Assembly (NCBI GenBank): GCA_021234155.1
Contig: JAJEKV010000096.1
Location: 3,719,678-3,783,677 of the forward strand
Direction: 5' to 3'
DNA length: 64,000 nucleotides
From: Isoetes taiwanensis
Lineage: Eukaryota; Streptophyta; Lycopodiopsida; Isoetales; Isoetaceae
A program made the translations under genes and the position numbers. Each line of letters begins with the position of its first letter. Positions within the stretch are counted from its first letter, which is position 1. Below, one piece after another: positions 10,475 through 21,777 of this stretch. The notes below the pieces were generated by a model. The model worked only from the letters and a program-made list of their open reading frames with translations. It was not told the origin of the DNA and did not search any database.

Positions 10475-11236
10475 CTATACTACATCAACCACACTAGCCC
10501 CCCTTCCACCTGTTCCAAGTGACGTGCATTTTTGTGTCCCATTCAACAATTGCGTCCCATTAAGCACTAGCAGGCTTAGCCCACCGCACATATTAAGCAA
10601 ATGACTGCCTTGTGGTATTACATACTTGTAAGCGTCATCAGTCACCCGGTCCCATCCTGCTAATTTAATTTCATCCTCTTCCATTCTCTCCATCCAGATA
10701 GGCTCTCCAAAAGCACTGGTCATGTAGGCTTGTTTATCAGCAATTCTACCATTGAAGTCACCCATAAGAATGATGTTGCCCTCTTCCACGAGATCAAGCG
10801 CTGCTTGTTCCAGGTGATGGAAGGGATCATCCCTATCCATGTCTGGCAGGTCGTAAGTAGGGGACTCCCTAGGTGGAAAATAGCATCCGAACACAAAAGT
10901 GGGTTTTTGATGATTTGGTAATTCAATAGCAATGAATTGCTGCTTACATTTATCCCTTCTAAGCTTTACCATTCCAGAGAATCCTTCTCTTATGTAACAC
11001 GCTACCCCTCCAAAACCTTTGTTTCTCCAGCCCTTCTTATGCCATTCAGAGTGAAGCACTATGTATCTCTCAATGTCTAGTAAACCGGATTCCTCATGTT
11101 CATGTGTCTCAGCAAAGAAAATAACATCCCAATGATTGAGAACATCTCCAGCAGAGGCTATTTTTGTAGACTCCAATCCGTTAATGTTCCACGTACAAAT
11201 CCTAGAGAGAGTCCACCATTTTTTTAGTATATACAC
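10475..11236 (-). pseudogene. LINE endonuclease domain
   Basis: EEP-type (exonuclease-endonuclease-phosphatase) domain of about 250 residues that nicks target DNA for target-primed reverse transcription. Visible motifs are CTWNINGLES, FAETHEHEESG, FGGVACYIREG and LMGDFNGRI (the DxN catalytic pair). The frame reads VDVV then TAG. Past the stop the same frame continues with a degenerate ESDQ where the family has SDH, so the catalytic histidine is lost as well. Not functional as it stands. Confidence 0.85.
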
Positions 11237-11240
11237 ATGA

Positions 11241-11554
11241 TCTCAGGTCCCATTCAGACTTACAGGAGTTGAAAACACACAACAAAAATCTTATAGAAAT
11301 CAGGATTCAAAAAATTATTTGCTGGTTTTTTCTTACAGTTCATTGAGAGAAAAATATATCCAATTTCTCTCCATCACGTTAGTTCCAAATCAAGCCAAAT
11401 TTCTTTCCACATGTTCCTACAAGTTCCCTGATAGTCATTTCAAATATCAGCCAGAAATGTTAAAAAAACACTTAAGATATCATCATTTGAGTGTACATAT
11501 CTTTTTCTGCCATAGGGATGTATGGACAAATTTTCTGTCCACTTGGCTCAAAAA
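11241..11554. other. No gene seen
   Basis: Short AT-rich interval between the LINE 5' end and the minisatellite, with no supported feature. Confidence 0.4.
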
Positions 11555-11835
11555 TGCCACCTAGGCTCAAACATGCCAAGGTGGCTCAAACATGCCACCA
11601 AGGTGGCTCAAACATACACAAGGTGGCTCAAACATGCCACGTGGGCTCCAACATGCCACGTGGGCTCCAACATGCCAAGGTGGCTCAAACATGCCACCTA
11701 GGCTCAAACATGCCACATATGCTCAAGCATGACGCCTAGGCATGCCACGTGGACTCCATAATGCCACGTGGGCTCCAACATGCCACCTAGGCTCAAACAT
11801 GCCACATATGCTCAAGCATGACACCTTGGTGACAT
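11555..11835. repeat. ~20-bp minisatellite
   Basis: About 13 tandem imperfect units of GGCTCAAACATGCCACGTG, alternating CACGTGG, CAAGGTGG, CACCTAGG and CACATATG joins. A higher-order duplication is visible (the block around 11,695-11,730 recurs at 11,787-11,822). Open frames are repeat translations. Confidence 0.9.
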
Positions 11836-13394
11836 GGCATGCCAAGTAAGCAAGGTCAAGTTTTGACTAGGCCAAAAATGAAAAGATGTCCATCTTTGTC
11901 TTTCAGCAGTAGTCATGACCCACTGTTTTCTCACAAATATTCCAGGTGACAAAAAGACTTATGTACCACCTTATAGCATTCTATATAGTATGCAATAATT
12001 TCTGGATATAGTGTTTTCACTGCCTTCAAAAATCAGTAATATCCAAGGTTCATTTGATTGTAAATTATCTTATTCAAGTCCACTCAAGTAAACAATATGT
12101 GCTTGCACCAAATAAGGTGGAGCATTGCAAGTAACCATTATATTCTCTACACAATGTGGGATCTACAATGTGAAAGCAATCAACATGTAATAAGTAAGAA
12201 ATCATTGCATAGTAACTGACATAGTAACGATTGCACATAATAAATCATTAGAATCTCATCATACCACTTGCTTTAATAAATCATGAATACCAGTTCCAAT
12301 CATCAACAGTTCCAATGTAGAGCATTCATCAACAGTTCCAATGTAGATCATTTTCATCAACAGTTCCAATGTAGAGCATTCCCCGTAGATAACAACGCAC
12401 GGCAAATAAAAACCTAACCAAACCTACAACTTAAGTGTACAAAATAATGGAAGCATGTTTTATATTTATGTTACGATACGATGATCATCCTATAATTTGT
12501 CACACTATAAGCCTTAAGCATAAACATATAGATATATGAATTCTATTGATTATATCAACAACACACAAGATAAGCATACTCAATTATGCAAGTCAATGCT
12601 ACAACTAAAGCAAGACTTGGGTTTACACTCTCTCAAACAAGTAACATTCTCTTATGCCACACGGTTCTTACAAAACTAATGCCTAGCATTGCCAAGGCTC
12701 ACTTATAATGCAATAATGTTCAATGTTTAATAAATAAAAACTAGCAACTACTTTCACTTTGATTTACAACTTTTCCCATGTATGTGTCTCTACCAACTAC
12801 ATTTGCCCAACATATCTTACATTTTATGTTTTTATGTACAGTATACCAGCATACTTATTACTGCTAAGGTTTTTCCCTCGAAAACCCTTTGAGGCAGGGG
12901 CTTTTCAATTCCGACAGTAAGACGCTTGCTGCTCTCTTTTTGTTTGGGTTCCATAGGCCAATTGGTCTTCGTGGACGATAAAAAAATCTATTCTATTCTA
13001 TTCTATTCTGGAATAACACATGCATTCATTTACATTTTATATTCTATTTGGAACAATATGTGCACATCGGCATGCGTCCCATTTGCCTACTATAATCACA
13101 GAGTATGCAATAGTAAGAAATATATGCCTCAGTCTTACAATGGTCTTGACATATTAAATGCAATAATGTCTATACATTTAAACAAGCCATTGTAAAGTTG
13201 CTACTACTTTCACTCCCGTTTTCAATTTTGCTCACATGTTCCACCAATTACATATAACTACATTTGCCTACGTGTATCCATTTTGGACTAACATATGCAC
13301 ATCGAAGAGCACTTCTATCATTAAAGCCTATAATCTCATAGGATGTCAAATGGGTGAAACCAATGAACAACCTACAAGCATACATGTTTATTAT
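11836..13394. other. No gene seen; short duplications and a retroelement-like tail
   Basis: AT-rich. Three copies of CATCAACAGTTCCAATGTAG lie at about 12,304-12,375. At 12,860-13,012 a GC-richer block ends in GACGATAAAAAAA and (TCTAT)n, which looks like the 3' end of a plus-strand non-LTR element. No coding region is supported. Confidence 0.5.
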
Positions 13395-13418
13395 TACAAG
13401 AAATTTATCGCGGCGGCC
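13395..13418 (+). repeat. Candidate transposon terminus, GC-rich motif
   Basis: TACAAGAAATTTATCGCGGC followed by GGCC stands out from AT-rich surroundings. The same 24-nt motif occurs once more, inverted and with one change, at 20,930-20,953. ACAAGAAA followed by a GC-rich block resembles the ends of some CACTA/EnSpm-type elements, but the leading CACT is absent here. Confidence 0.4.
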
Positions 13419-13617
13419 TCCAAACATATATTGTCAAATATTAACACCTTCATTTCTAAAAACTATACTCAATTTTCTTAAACCAATATCAAGAAGCCTC
13501 TTGGATGCACATATGAAAAATAAAGAAGTATGATGGATTAACTTGCAAAAGTTTAGTGCACCCAGCCTCTTCGCTCACACTATCTCCACCCGATTTGGGT
13601 TGGAAAACCTAGGAACA

Positions 13618-13690
13618 TGGAAACCCTTCCGAATTTCCGTAAAACCCGGAAGGGTTTCCACTTGAACACGGAAGGGTTTCCATAAAAAAT
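13618..13690. repeat. Short fold-back of GGAAACCCTTCC units
   Basis: One GGAAACCCTTCC unit followed by two inverted copies (GGAAGGGTTTCC). This is a minor outpost of the array at 16,580-17,140. Confidence 0.85.
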
Positions 13691-13699
13691 AAAATATTT

Positions 13700-14796
13700 G
13701 GATGCGAGGTCCGGCAGTAATTAATTTACATAATTTAATTCATGCGCCTGTTTCGGAAGAGAATTTTTTTCGAGAATGAGGCTTATCTAAACACCGGAGT
13801 ATAATTGCTTCATTCGTATAGCTATGGCGATGCATGATAGGAACTGCGACCATGAAGGCTGCTGTTGCTCATGACAGTGATCAACCACTATGGATTTGGA
13901 TCCAGAAAAAGAACAAACTAATGCTGAAGATGCTTCTACTGAGGTAATTTTTAGCGAGTCTTGATTTTTCTCTAGCCTTGATTTTTCTCTTACGATCATA
14001 GGGCCCCAAATCCCGACCTATTCCGGCCTAGGTTGGAGTCGGGCACCCACAGACGATTGGGTCAAAACTCAAAATATTTGTTTCCCTTTTTCAATATATG
14101 GCAGGGCGCAGGCGCCAAAGGAATCGGAGCAAGGTATTTTCGAGCTCATCTTGGTCGCTGAATTCTTTCTTGAGCCCTGCTCCGAGCCCAAGCATAGCTC
14201 AGTCTCCCACCTAGGATGTTTCCAACTTAGGATGCGCCACCACATATTGCACAATCTGCAGTGGATGTTTTAACGTGGTCGGTTCGCTTATTGAACTCTG
14301 TCATTTGAATGGTCGCCTGGTTGCAAGGTAGAGCCAGCTTTGTTGTTGAGGCAATGCAAAGGAAATGTTTTTGACCAGGGGTCTAGTTTCCTAGAGCCAG
14401 CTTCATTTTGGTTGCCTCTGTTTTGTTTCGTTGCCCTGCTTCCGGCATACATATTCTCTGGCCGATCTTCTGTCCTATATCATTTTGGACAGGTTTTGTT
14501 CTGCATGATTCCGGGCTCTTTTGCATGATCCCGGGCCCTTTTGTAGTCTGCATACAAGGAGAAAAAAACCAATTCCGTATCTAAGTTCTTCAGCAAAGTT
14601 ATTGGTGCCTTGCCTAGAGTGGGACTAATTGCTCAACTCTTAAGTGATGAAGGTGGTATTGGTGGGGACAAATTACAGTTTGCAGAGTTTTGTAGTAAGG
14701 TGGACAGATTACAGTTTGCAGAGTTTTGTAGTAAGGTGGGTAAGTTTTGTTGTATTCTGTGTCGTCAAAAAATATTAGATATTTTGTATTAGATAT
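13700..14796. other. No clear gene; upstream of PPR pseudogene
   Basis: Mixed sequence that may include 5' UTR or promoter of the PPR locus. A 37-bp tandem duplication (ACAGTTTGCAGAGTTTTGTA..) lies at about 14,672-14,745 and a ~22-bp one at 14,790-14,838. No ORF with family resemblance was found. Confidence 0.4.
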
Positions 14797-16262
14797 TTGG
14801 GAACAGAGGCTGCATTAGATATTTTGGAACAGAGGCATAATGTAATATCTAGAAACAATGCGTACTGTCTCTTGATAGAATGCTGCAGAAGAACAGACTT
14901 TGAATATGGCAGGAGATTGCAGTCTCTAATGCTGCAGAGCAGTTTGGATTCAGTAGCTGTCCTAGGGGATCATCTCATTCGCCTTCTCGAATGCATGGTT
15001 GAAGCAAATCAAATATTTAGTAGGATTTTACAGCCAAGCGTGTATACATGGTATGCAGTATTTTCATCTCATGTTAATCATGATCAACCTCAGACTGCCT
15101 TTGAATTATCCCGCATGATGGAACTTTCAGGTGTCAAGAGAAATCTTCATGTATATGTTGCTATTTTCAAAGCATGTGCAATGGCTCCAAATGCGTGTCG
15201 GGGTAGGTTAATCCATTCAGAGCTCATGCGGAGCAATATTCAACCGGATGTTTTCATAGAAAGTGCAATGGTGGATATGTATGCTAAGTCAGGGAGCTTG
15301 GAGGAGGCACACAGGATCTTTGCCACATCACAAATCCAGAACGTGGTATTATGGAATACAATGATGGCCGGGTATGTGCAGAATGGTGAGATCTTCTTTG
15401 CCCAAGAATGCTTTGATTACATGCAGCTGAGGGGAATAGGACCAGACATGGTGTCATGGAATACTATGATTGCAGGATATGCTCAACATGGTCGAGAGTG
15501 TATGGCCTTGGAATGCCTTGAAAACATGATACAGAAATCTGTTAAACCGAATAGAGTTACGTATTTAGGAATTTTGAAAGCATGTGCTAATATTGGAGTC
15601 ATGAATTTTGGAAGGCATATACATAACCAGATTGTAGAGAGTGGGGACTTGCACATTTTCTTGGGTAGTGCCCTTGTGGATATGTATGTTAAATGTGGGA
15701 GTTTAGATGATGCGTGGAAAACTTTTACACAATTTCCGAATACAAATGTGGTAATGTGGGGTGCTATGCTTGCTGGATTTGCTGAATATGGTGAAGTTTT
15801 ACTAGCATTGGACTTATTTGCCAATATGCAAAATGCAGGTGTACAAGCAAATGCGCTTATATTCACTGGGATTCTTGATGCATGCAGTTCGGCGGGCCTA
15901 GTAGATGATGGTTGTTGGTATTTTCACTCTACGAGAGTGATACGAGAGTGACACATGCAATAATACCGTAATTCATTACAATTGCATGGTTGATCTTTTT
16001 ATCCGTGCAGGCTTTGTTACAGAAATAGAACGTTTTCTGAAATATGCCATGTCACTGACTATTATTGGCTGGAAATCTCTTCTCAGAGCTTGTCAAGAAA
16101 ATGCCCCATGTAGAGTTAGGGAGTCAATGCTTCAAAGAAATTGTCAATGTAGATTCTCACTGTGTTGCAGCCTATGTGCTGTTGTCAAATGTTTATGCTG
16201 CTAATTACTCGCAAGAACATGATAATATACCATTCTTGAAAAAGTATGTCCTGTTTTCTCCT
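14797..16262 (+). pseudogene. PLS-type PPR protein, C-terminally frameshifted
   Basis: PPR proteins bind organellar RNA, one 31-36-residue helix pair per base. The open segment (14,797-15,951) holds about eight P, L and S motifs. Hallmarks are MVDMYAKSGSLEEAHRIF, LWNTMMAGYVQNGE, SWNTMIAGYAQHGRE and MYVKCGSLDDAWKTF. It has no ATG before 14,929, so the true start is upstream or lost. At 15,951 the frame breaks. The continuation is recognisable in other frames: MVDLFIRAGF (15,986), then an E-motif-like block VELGSQCFKEI..YVLLSNVYAAN (about 16,100-16,205). No DYW deaminase domain follows. At least two frameshifts make function unlikely unless they are consensus errors. Confidence 0.8.
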
Positions 16263-16579
16263 AAAATTTAAATTTACAGCTCATCCAACTAAAGACTCAA
16301 AAGTACCGGTTGCTAGTTATGTTTAGTAGTTACTCATACCAGGCATTCTTTGTTTGCTTTCTTTTTTTTGCATGGCACAATCTTGGCCCGTGCTAAACCT
16401 AAAGGCTTGCAATTCGATGGTGCAGTCTAGGACGTTACTAAACCACATCTTAACCAGAGATCAGGATAAAAAACATTGTGGAGTGGAGCTAAGCCAAAGG
16501 AGTTCCATGTTATGTTGGGTGTTACGTGCCAGAATTTTTGAGATCACGTTGGTCTCAATTCTTAGTTAATCTTACCCCA
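16263..16579. other. No gene seen
   Basis: Interval between the PPR pseudogene and the hairpin array. No feature is supported. Confidence 0.4.
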
Positions 16580-17140
16580 TGGAGTTTCTAACTGTATGTG
16601 GAAACCTAACCTATTTTCCTCCTCATGTGGAAACCTAACCTGTTTTCCTCCTCCTGTGGAAACCCTTCCTATTTTCCTCCTCCTGTGGAAACCCTTCCCA
16701 ATTTCCATCATGCATGGAAATCGGAAAGGGTTTCCACTGAAAATTTGAATTTTGAGTGAGGTGCGCTCGATGGACGTGCGCCTTAATGTCGGGCGTCCGT
16801 GTGGAAAGGCGTGAGCCATAAAGGCCACGTGTATAAATATTTAAAAAAAAAAAATTTGTGGAAACCCTTCCGGATTTCCATGGAAACCCTTCCGGATTTT
16901 CCAATATGGAAACCCTTCCGGCTTTCCATGGAAACCCTTCCGAATTTCCATGGAAACCCTTCCGGGTTTTCAAATTCTGGAAAACCAGAAGGGTTTCCGT
17001 GGAAACCCTTCCGGGTTTTATTAAAAACCAGAAGGGTTTCCATTAAAACCCGGAAGGGTTTCCATGGAAAACCGGAAGGGTTTCCATGGAAAGCCGGAAG
17101 GGTTTCCTTGGAAACTCGGAAGGGTTTCCATGGGAGGCCA
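16580..17140. repeat. 22-bp unit array arranged as an inverted repeat
   Basis: The core array (16,857-17,138) has six units of TGGAAACCCTTCCGGATTTC-type in one orientation. These are followed, with one interleaved exchange, by six units of the reverse complement (CCGGAAGGGTTTCCATGG). The two halves can pair over more than 100 bp. A looser prelude (16,590-16,740) has GTGGAAACC and TTTCCTCCTCCT alternating. The apparent ORFs on both strands here are repeat translations. Confidence 0.9.
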
Positions 17141-17747
17141 ACCCAAATCGGGCGTACTTAAAACCATCGCAGCCTCTTGGATGCACATTCAAAAGAGTAT
17201 GATGAATTAACTTGCAAAAGTTTACTGCAAATATTCCTCATTAGTGACTGAAGCTTAACGTCCACAATAGAAGATTTTTTCATCTAAAACCGCCATTAAG
17301 AGTGAATTTCTCAAAATCTAATTATTATTAGAGTTAGGCCTAGATAGGCTAGAGGTTTGCAATGGAACCCATGTGAACCGTCCCTTCTACTTCAGTTTTT
17401 ATTAATTTCTCCTTCCTTTTATTTTATTACAAAAGGAGTTTAAGGTCAGTCAGTACTGCTTTTACACTAAAATCTCGCCACGCTTCTGGTTCAACGGCGC
17501 ACGCTGCGAGTCTTATCACATAGGATGTCGTGGCGCATAATTAGCCCAGCTAGTCTATCGTCGGCCTGTCTAACATAACAGCGGTCCTGTTAAAGCCCCT
17601 GTTAGAATCCATTGTTAAGAGCTCTGTTCTTTGAATCGGGAGGATCGGCTATTCTTCTCCCTCTCCAAGCTGCCCAGCTCCGGCGGACCATTGCATTGTT
17701 TGTATAAAGGCTAGATCCGGCGACATTTAATCGCCGGAATACTTCCA
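17141..17747. other. Likely promoter and 5' UTR of the UDP-apiose/xylose synthase fragment
   Basis: The last ~130 bp (from about 17,620) are GC-richer and pyrimidine-rich, with a TATAAAGG at 17,702, consistent with a retained core promoter and leader ahead of the exon at 17,748. The rest shows no feature. Confidence 0.4.
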
Positions 17748-17921
17748 ATGGCGCCCAGATTTGATCTTGATGGGCAAGAAATCCAGCCTCTGAAGATATG
17801 TATGATCGGCGCAGGCGGCTTCATAGGTTCCCACTTATGTGAAAAGCTAATGTGGGAAACGGAGCATTCTGTTCTTGCAATAGTTTATAGAGAAACAGAC
17901 CTAATATATGCTGCACCATAA
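17748..17921 (+). pseudogene. AXS: UDP-D-apiose/UDP-D-xylose synthase, orphan first exon
   Basis: A 57-codon ATG frame begins MAPRFDLDGQEIQPLKICMI and continues with GAGGFIGSHLCEKLM. This is the N-terminal Rossmann NAD-binding motif (GxGGFIG) of the cytosolic AXS enzymes, which convert UDP-glucuronate to UDP-apiose and UDP-xylose for cell-wall pectin. The full enzyme is about 385-390 residues. Resemblance stops after VLAI, where a GTTTAT could be a splice donor, and TAA follows ten codons on. I searched the next kilobase by eye and found no second exon. This is most likely a duplicated 5' fragment with its leader. An intact gene with a very long first intron is less likely. Confidence 0.65.
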
Positions 17922-18490
17922 TACAGCCTTGGGACGAAGCCAAATAGAATCTGGCAGTGGCACCAAATAAATACCAAACTCAGACATATGTTTGCTTCAG
18001 TCGCCGCCCTTCAGTATTCAAGAGTCAGATTGGATGGCTATGGCTCCGGATTGGATGGCTATGGCATCAAATTGTTATTTTTGGCTTCAAATATTGGGCA
18101 CCGTAGCTTCTCCACTGCAAGAAACAGCCTCTTTGCTTACCTCTGTTTGCCGATGCATCGCATAGATCAAAGTAGAGCATCGATAGAGAAGCAGGATCCC
18201 TTTCGCATCTTCCTCTGGCAGCAGGATTTGACCGGCAAACAACATCCGACAGTAATCGAGTGATATGATCCGGCCAACATACCTATGTGTTCGTTGCAAC
18301 GACAGGGAGGTCAAGCATACCCGCCATCGCCAAACAGCCAGGCGTCGAAGTTGCAGGAGGAGATTGTGAATACGTGGCATAAAAATATGAGATTAGATTG
18401 CGGCGCAGAAATATTCGTGAGGGACACAAGAACAAAGGGAAAATTACAAACTGCTTTATCCTACCATATGTAAAGCAGTTACCTACATTG
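17922..18490. other. No recognised gene downstream of AXS fragment
   Basis: Moderately GC-rich sequence with open frames of 60-95 codons that show no family resemblance and no AXS exon. A short direct duplication GATTGGATGGCTATGGC lies at about 18,030-18,065. Confidence 0.4.
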
Positions 18491-18682
18491 GAACCATCGC
18501 ATTTATGGTAGATTTTATGGCATTTATGATCATTTATGGCATTTATAGGAACATTCCTCTTCGTCTTTGCCGGAGTTTATGGCTGCGAACCATCGCATTT
18601 ATGGTAGATTTTATGGCATTTATGATCATTTATGGCATTTATAGGAACATTCCTCTTCGTCTTTGCCGGAGTTTATGGCTGC
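18491..18682 (+). repeat. 96-bp tandem duplication
   Basis: Two essentially identical 96-bp units (18,491-18,586 and 18,587-18,682). The unit length is a multiple of three, so a frame stays open through both copies, but the translation has no recognisable domain. Confidence 0.95.
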
Positions 18683-20313
18683 GAGCCATCAGTGGGTTGG
18701 GTTCCTTCCTTCTATCTATTCTTTTGTTTTCGGTTTTTAATCTATTTTTTCATTTACCATCTTGAGATTCCCAAATGAGCTATGGCGACTATCTCCCGCC
18801 CAGTCCAAGCTTCCCTCTTTTTTTTTTCAAATCGATTCTGAGAGATTTCGAAGCTAGAGGAGCTGGAAAATTACACTGGATTCTTACGCTTTGGGCTCGA
18901 GGCATGCTTTCTCCTTCGACTCGGTTTGGTTGTCAAGCGAACCCCCCGAAACCCTTCTATTTTTTTTTACGAAATTAAAGCTCGGTTATGGCGCTAATAA
19001 GCAATGCTAAGGGACTCTCGTGCTTCTCGTTTTGATTTAAAACATTGCACTCTTGCGGGGGCATCTGGATTTGATATCTATATCAAGGACATAAACTACG
19101 CTATACCGCGGCTTTGCCCGATTTGATCATCTTGAACGAGAAAATGGTAAGCCCAAAGCTGTTGTGCCGGATCTTTTGTTTGTGGGTTTTACGCAACTCC
19201 GTTCCGACACATGAGGGTTTGAAATTTTGCCCTGGCGGGGCTTGTGTGCCATGATTTGTAAGGCCCATGGAACTGATTTGTAGACCCCAAAACAGGGGGC
19301 TTGGTCTGCAGCATTTAAGCGGATCCACGAAATCTTTTTCCACCAAAGGTTTCCCTTGTGCTTTTATCGTTTAGAAGCGTGGCATTTAGCTCGATGATCA
19401 CATCTTGGGGTAAGTTGCAAATAGAAAGGCCTGCAAGCTTCAATTGATGTGTAGTCTTTGTTTTAGATCTTAGGGAATAAATGCTTGAGCTTAAAATTTC
19501 TTAAGAAGGTCAGCAGCAAGGCGGTGAATTTCTTGCTTGAGGCAACTAAGTTCTTGAACACATTGAGATTTGTAATAGAAGATTTTTGTGGGATTTGTGA
19601 GTACTACGATCCACGGGGAGGCAAGTTCCTCTTTAGTTTTTAAAATGTTTTCGTCGGCAAATTTCAAATGGGAAATGAGTGGAGCTCTCTCTTCTAAAGA
19701 CATGCAATTTTCTCTTTGTTGAAAGGGATCTCATTATTTTGAAAACATGATTCTTAAAATGGATTTTATAGCTTGGGCGTAATAAGGACTAGTAGACGGT
19801 CGACTTCCTTTCACTTTTTTATGCACAGCAATCCTGAACTATTGTCCTCTCTTTTTGTTTCCCTTTATGTTCTAGCTTTTATTAATGTAGATATGTTGAT
19901 ATGTTATGCACATTGTATTATGTTTCGGACAATTAAATAATGGTGAGCTTGACTTTTTGCTACAATTTCTGCACGGATCTTGAGGTTGCTAGTGCAAATG
20001 ATGGTAGGTTATACGCATTTAGTAAGATACAAAGCGGGTTGGTAAGATGCAAAGCGGTACTGTAAATTTGTCTCGTTAAAACTCTTGCTCTATAAAACCA
20101 TTTCTAGCCTTAAAATGCTTACATTCCCTTCAAGTATTCTCTCCGCGTTGAAGATGATGGCGGATGTTTGTCTTGAAAATTGTGTTGTCAATTCAAATGT
20201 TTAAAGAAAAGTTAAGGTCATAGGTTAACTTACAAGGTGGCAACATTTGTGCATTTCATATGATACTGTTATTGCGGCGCATTTGGTAATTGCCACACAC
20301 TTGCATCATATAG
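18683..20313. other. No gene seen
   Basis: About 1.6 kb of AT-rich DNA with GC-richer patches around 18,780-19,350. Only short unsupported frames. Confidence 0.4.
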
Positions 20314-20431
20314 CAAGTTCCCTAATCTCTATTATGTTGATTGCTTCGTTATATGCATTGTTATGCAAGAATCAAGTTCCCTAATCTCTATTATGTTGAT
20401 TGCTTCGTTATGTGCATTGTTATGCAAGAAT
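20314..20431. repeat. 59-bp tandem duplication
   Basis: CAAGTTCCCTAATCTCTATT.. (20,314-20,372) is repeated at 20,373-20,431 with one substitution. Confidence 0.95.
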
Positions 20432-20837
20432 GATGGGATGTACACCCTAAGTTAGGTTAAACCATCTAGGTCCATTAGTCTGCCGTGTTGCTCATTACAA
20501 TCGGACACAACCTATGTTTCAAATCTAGTTTGCAGTGAATAAGTCAAATGGGAAATGATACTGTAAATTTTTTATATGCTAGGTCACATGCATTAGTTTA
20601 AGGCATGTACTTTATGGCCAAGTTTAAGGCATTTGTTCTATGGCCATGGAGTGATGCCATCCAGTTGGTCTATAAAGCTTCTAGCCTTCGACATCACCAT
20701 ATTCATGTTCACAAGCTCTAAGTGGAGAGCAAAATATAGTATGTTTCCATGATCCAGTCCAAGTAAAAGCATTTTAGGCAATATTTGAAACAATTTAGGT
20801 AGCAAGTAACATGCTATTTGCAAGAGTTTATTTCTTT
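20432..20837. other. No gene seen
   Basis: AT-rich spacer with no supported feature. Confidence 0.4.
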
Positions 20838-20839
20838 GA

Positions 20840-20953
20840 CAGGGCATGTATAGACGAGTTGGGGAAGAGAAACGTTCGCAGCGGCCATGTATAGACGAGT
20901 TGAGGAAGAGAAACGTTCGCGGCGGCCTTGGCCGCCGCGATAAGTTTCTTGTA
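20840..20953 (-). repeat. 41-bp tandem duplication ending in a GC-rich candidate transposon terminus
   Basis: A 41-bp unit (TATAGACGAGTTGRGGAAGA.., starting near 20,848 and 20,889) is present twice, then GGCGGCCTTGGCCGCC forms a perfect palindrome. The following GGCCGCCGCGATAAGTTTCT-TGTA (20,930-20,953) is the inverted copy of the motif at 13,395-13,418. Confidence 0.7.
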
Positions 20954-21777
20954 TATGTAGAGATTAGATGTTTCTTTAATGTTTTGTATCTTTCAGGTGA
21001 TCAAGATACCCTTCACTTATTTGCTCTATCTATGGACACCATTACATCTAAAACATTGTATTACATCTACAAACACCATTTCCTCTATTCACATGCCCGT
21101 GGATAATGCCCGGCCTTGCCGGACACATGTTTCTAGTCAAAATACTATTTAGGTATACGAATACCCCCTTAAACTATGCCAAACCCTGGCCTTTCAACAA
21201 TTGTAGGACATAATCTAGTACTTGTATTGGCTAATACGATGGCTATTCCCTCTTTGCTTTTATTTGAAATTCTTTTATACATCACATGCTTTTTATGGTG
21301 GTCAAAAGAAAGAAGAGATCACAATTTCATTCTACACTCGATTGTAGCGACTTTCAATAATCCTTCCAAATACACCAATAACTTCAACATAAAATACACA
21401 AAACTGGAAGGAACAATATTGTTTATAGAACATAAATTATACATGAAATGATATGATAGATCCACTTGATTATATTAAATTTGTTTATGCATACCACCAA
21501 TTGCTTTCAACAGTCTCTGTCGAATAAATATGTTATTATTTTTTATAATTTTTCTCAAATGTACTTTTGTCTTTATGTACTACCTATTTTATAGTACAAT
21601 TCAACTTCATGTCATCAAAATTAAGTCGCTTATGAGGACAAGTTACATACTAAGTACGTTGAATCCTAAAATGTATTTGGTCTTTTCTCCCTTTGCCATT
21701 TCATAGTTTTTCTTCGAATCCCATTTGACTATAATGAGTTAAGGAGTTGCTTCTTAGCTCGGGGCAATTTTATGTAC
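20954..21777. other. No gene seen
   Basis: AT-rich sequence before the truncated LINE, with no supported coding region. Confidence 0.4.

Larger units (their letters stand above)
7885..11240 (-). mobile_element. LINE (non-LTR retrotransposon), ORF2 broken
   Basis: A minus-strand element of about 3.3 kb encodes, in order, an apurinic-type endonuclease, a spacer domain, a reverse transcriptase and a C-terminal zinc knuckle, split by stops and frameshifts. No ORF1 (gag-like) protein is seen and the endonuclease frame has no ATG, so the 5' end is probably truncated near 11,240. The 3' end lies at the (CT)n tract around 7,885. No clear target duplication was found, partly because the SINE and microsatellite obscure the 3' junction. 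Confidence 0.9.

Noticed and set aside
11555-11835. CRISPR-like array
   Set aside because: Units are ~20 bp, contiguous and variable without unique spacers. It is a minisatellite in a eukaryotic context.
16562-17161. Proteins rich in GNPSGFPWKPF-type repeats
   Set aside because: They are translations of the 22-bp array and occur on both strands because the array is inverted.
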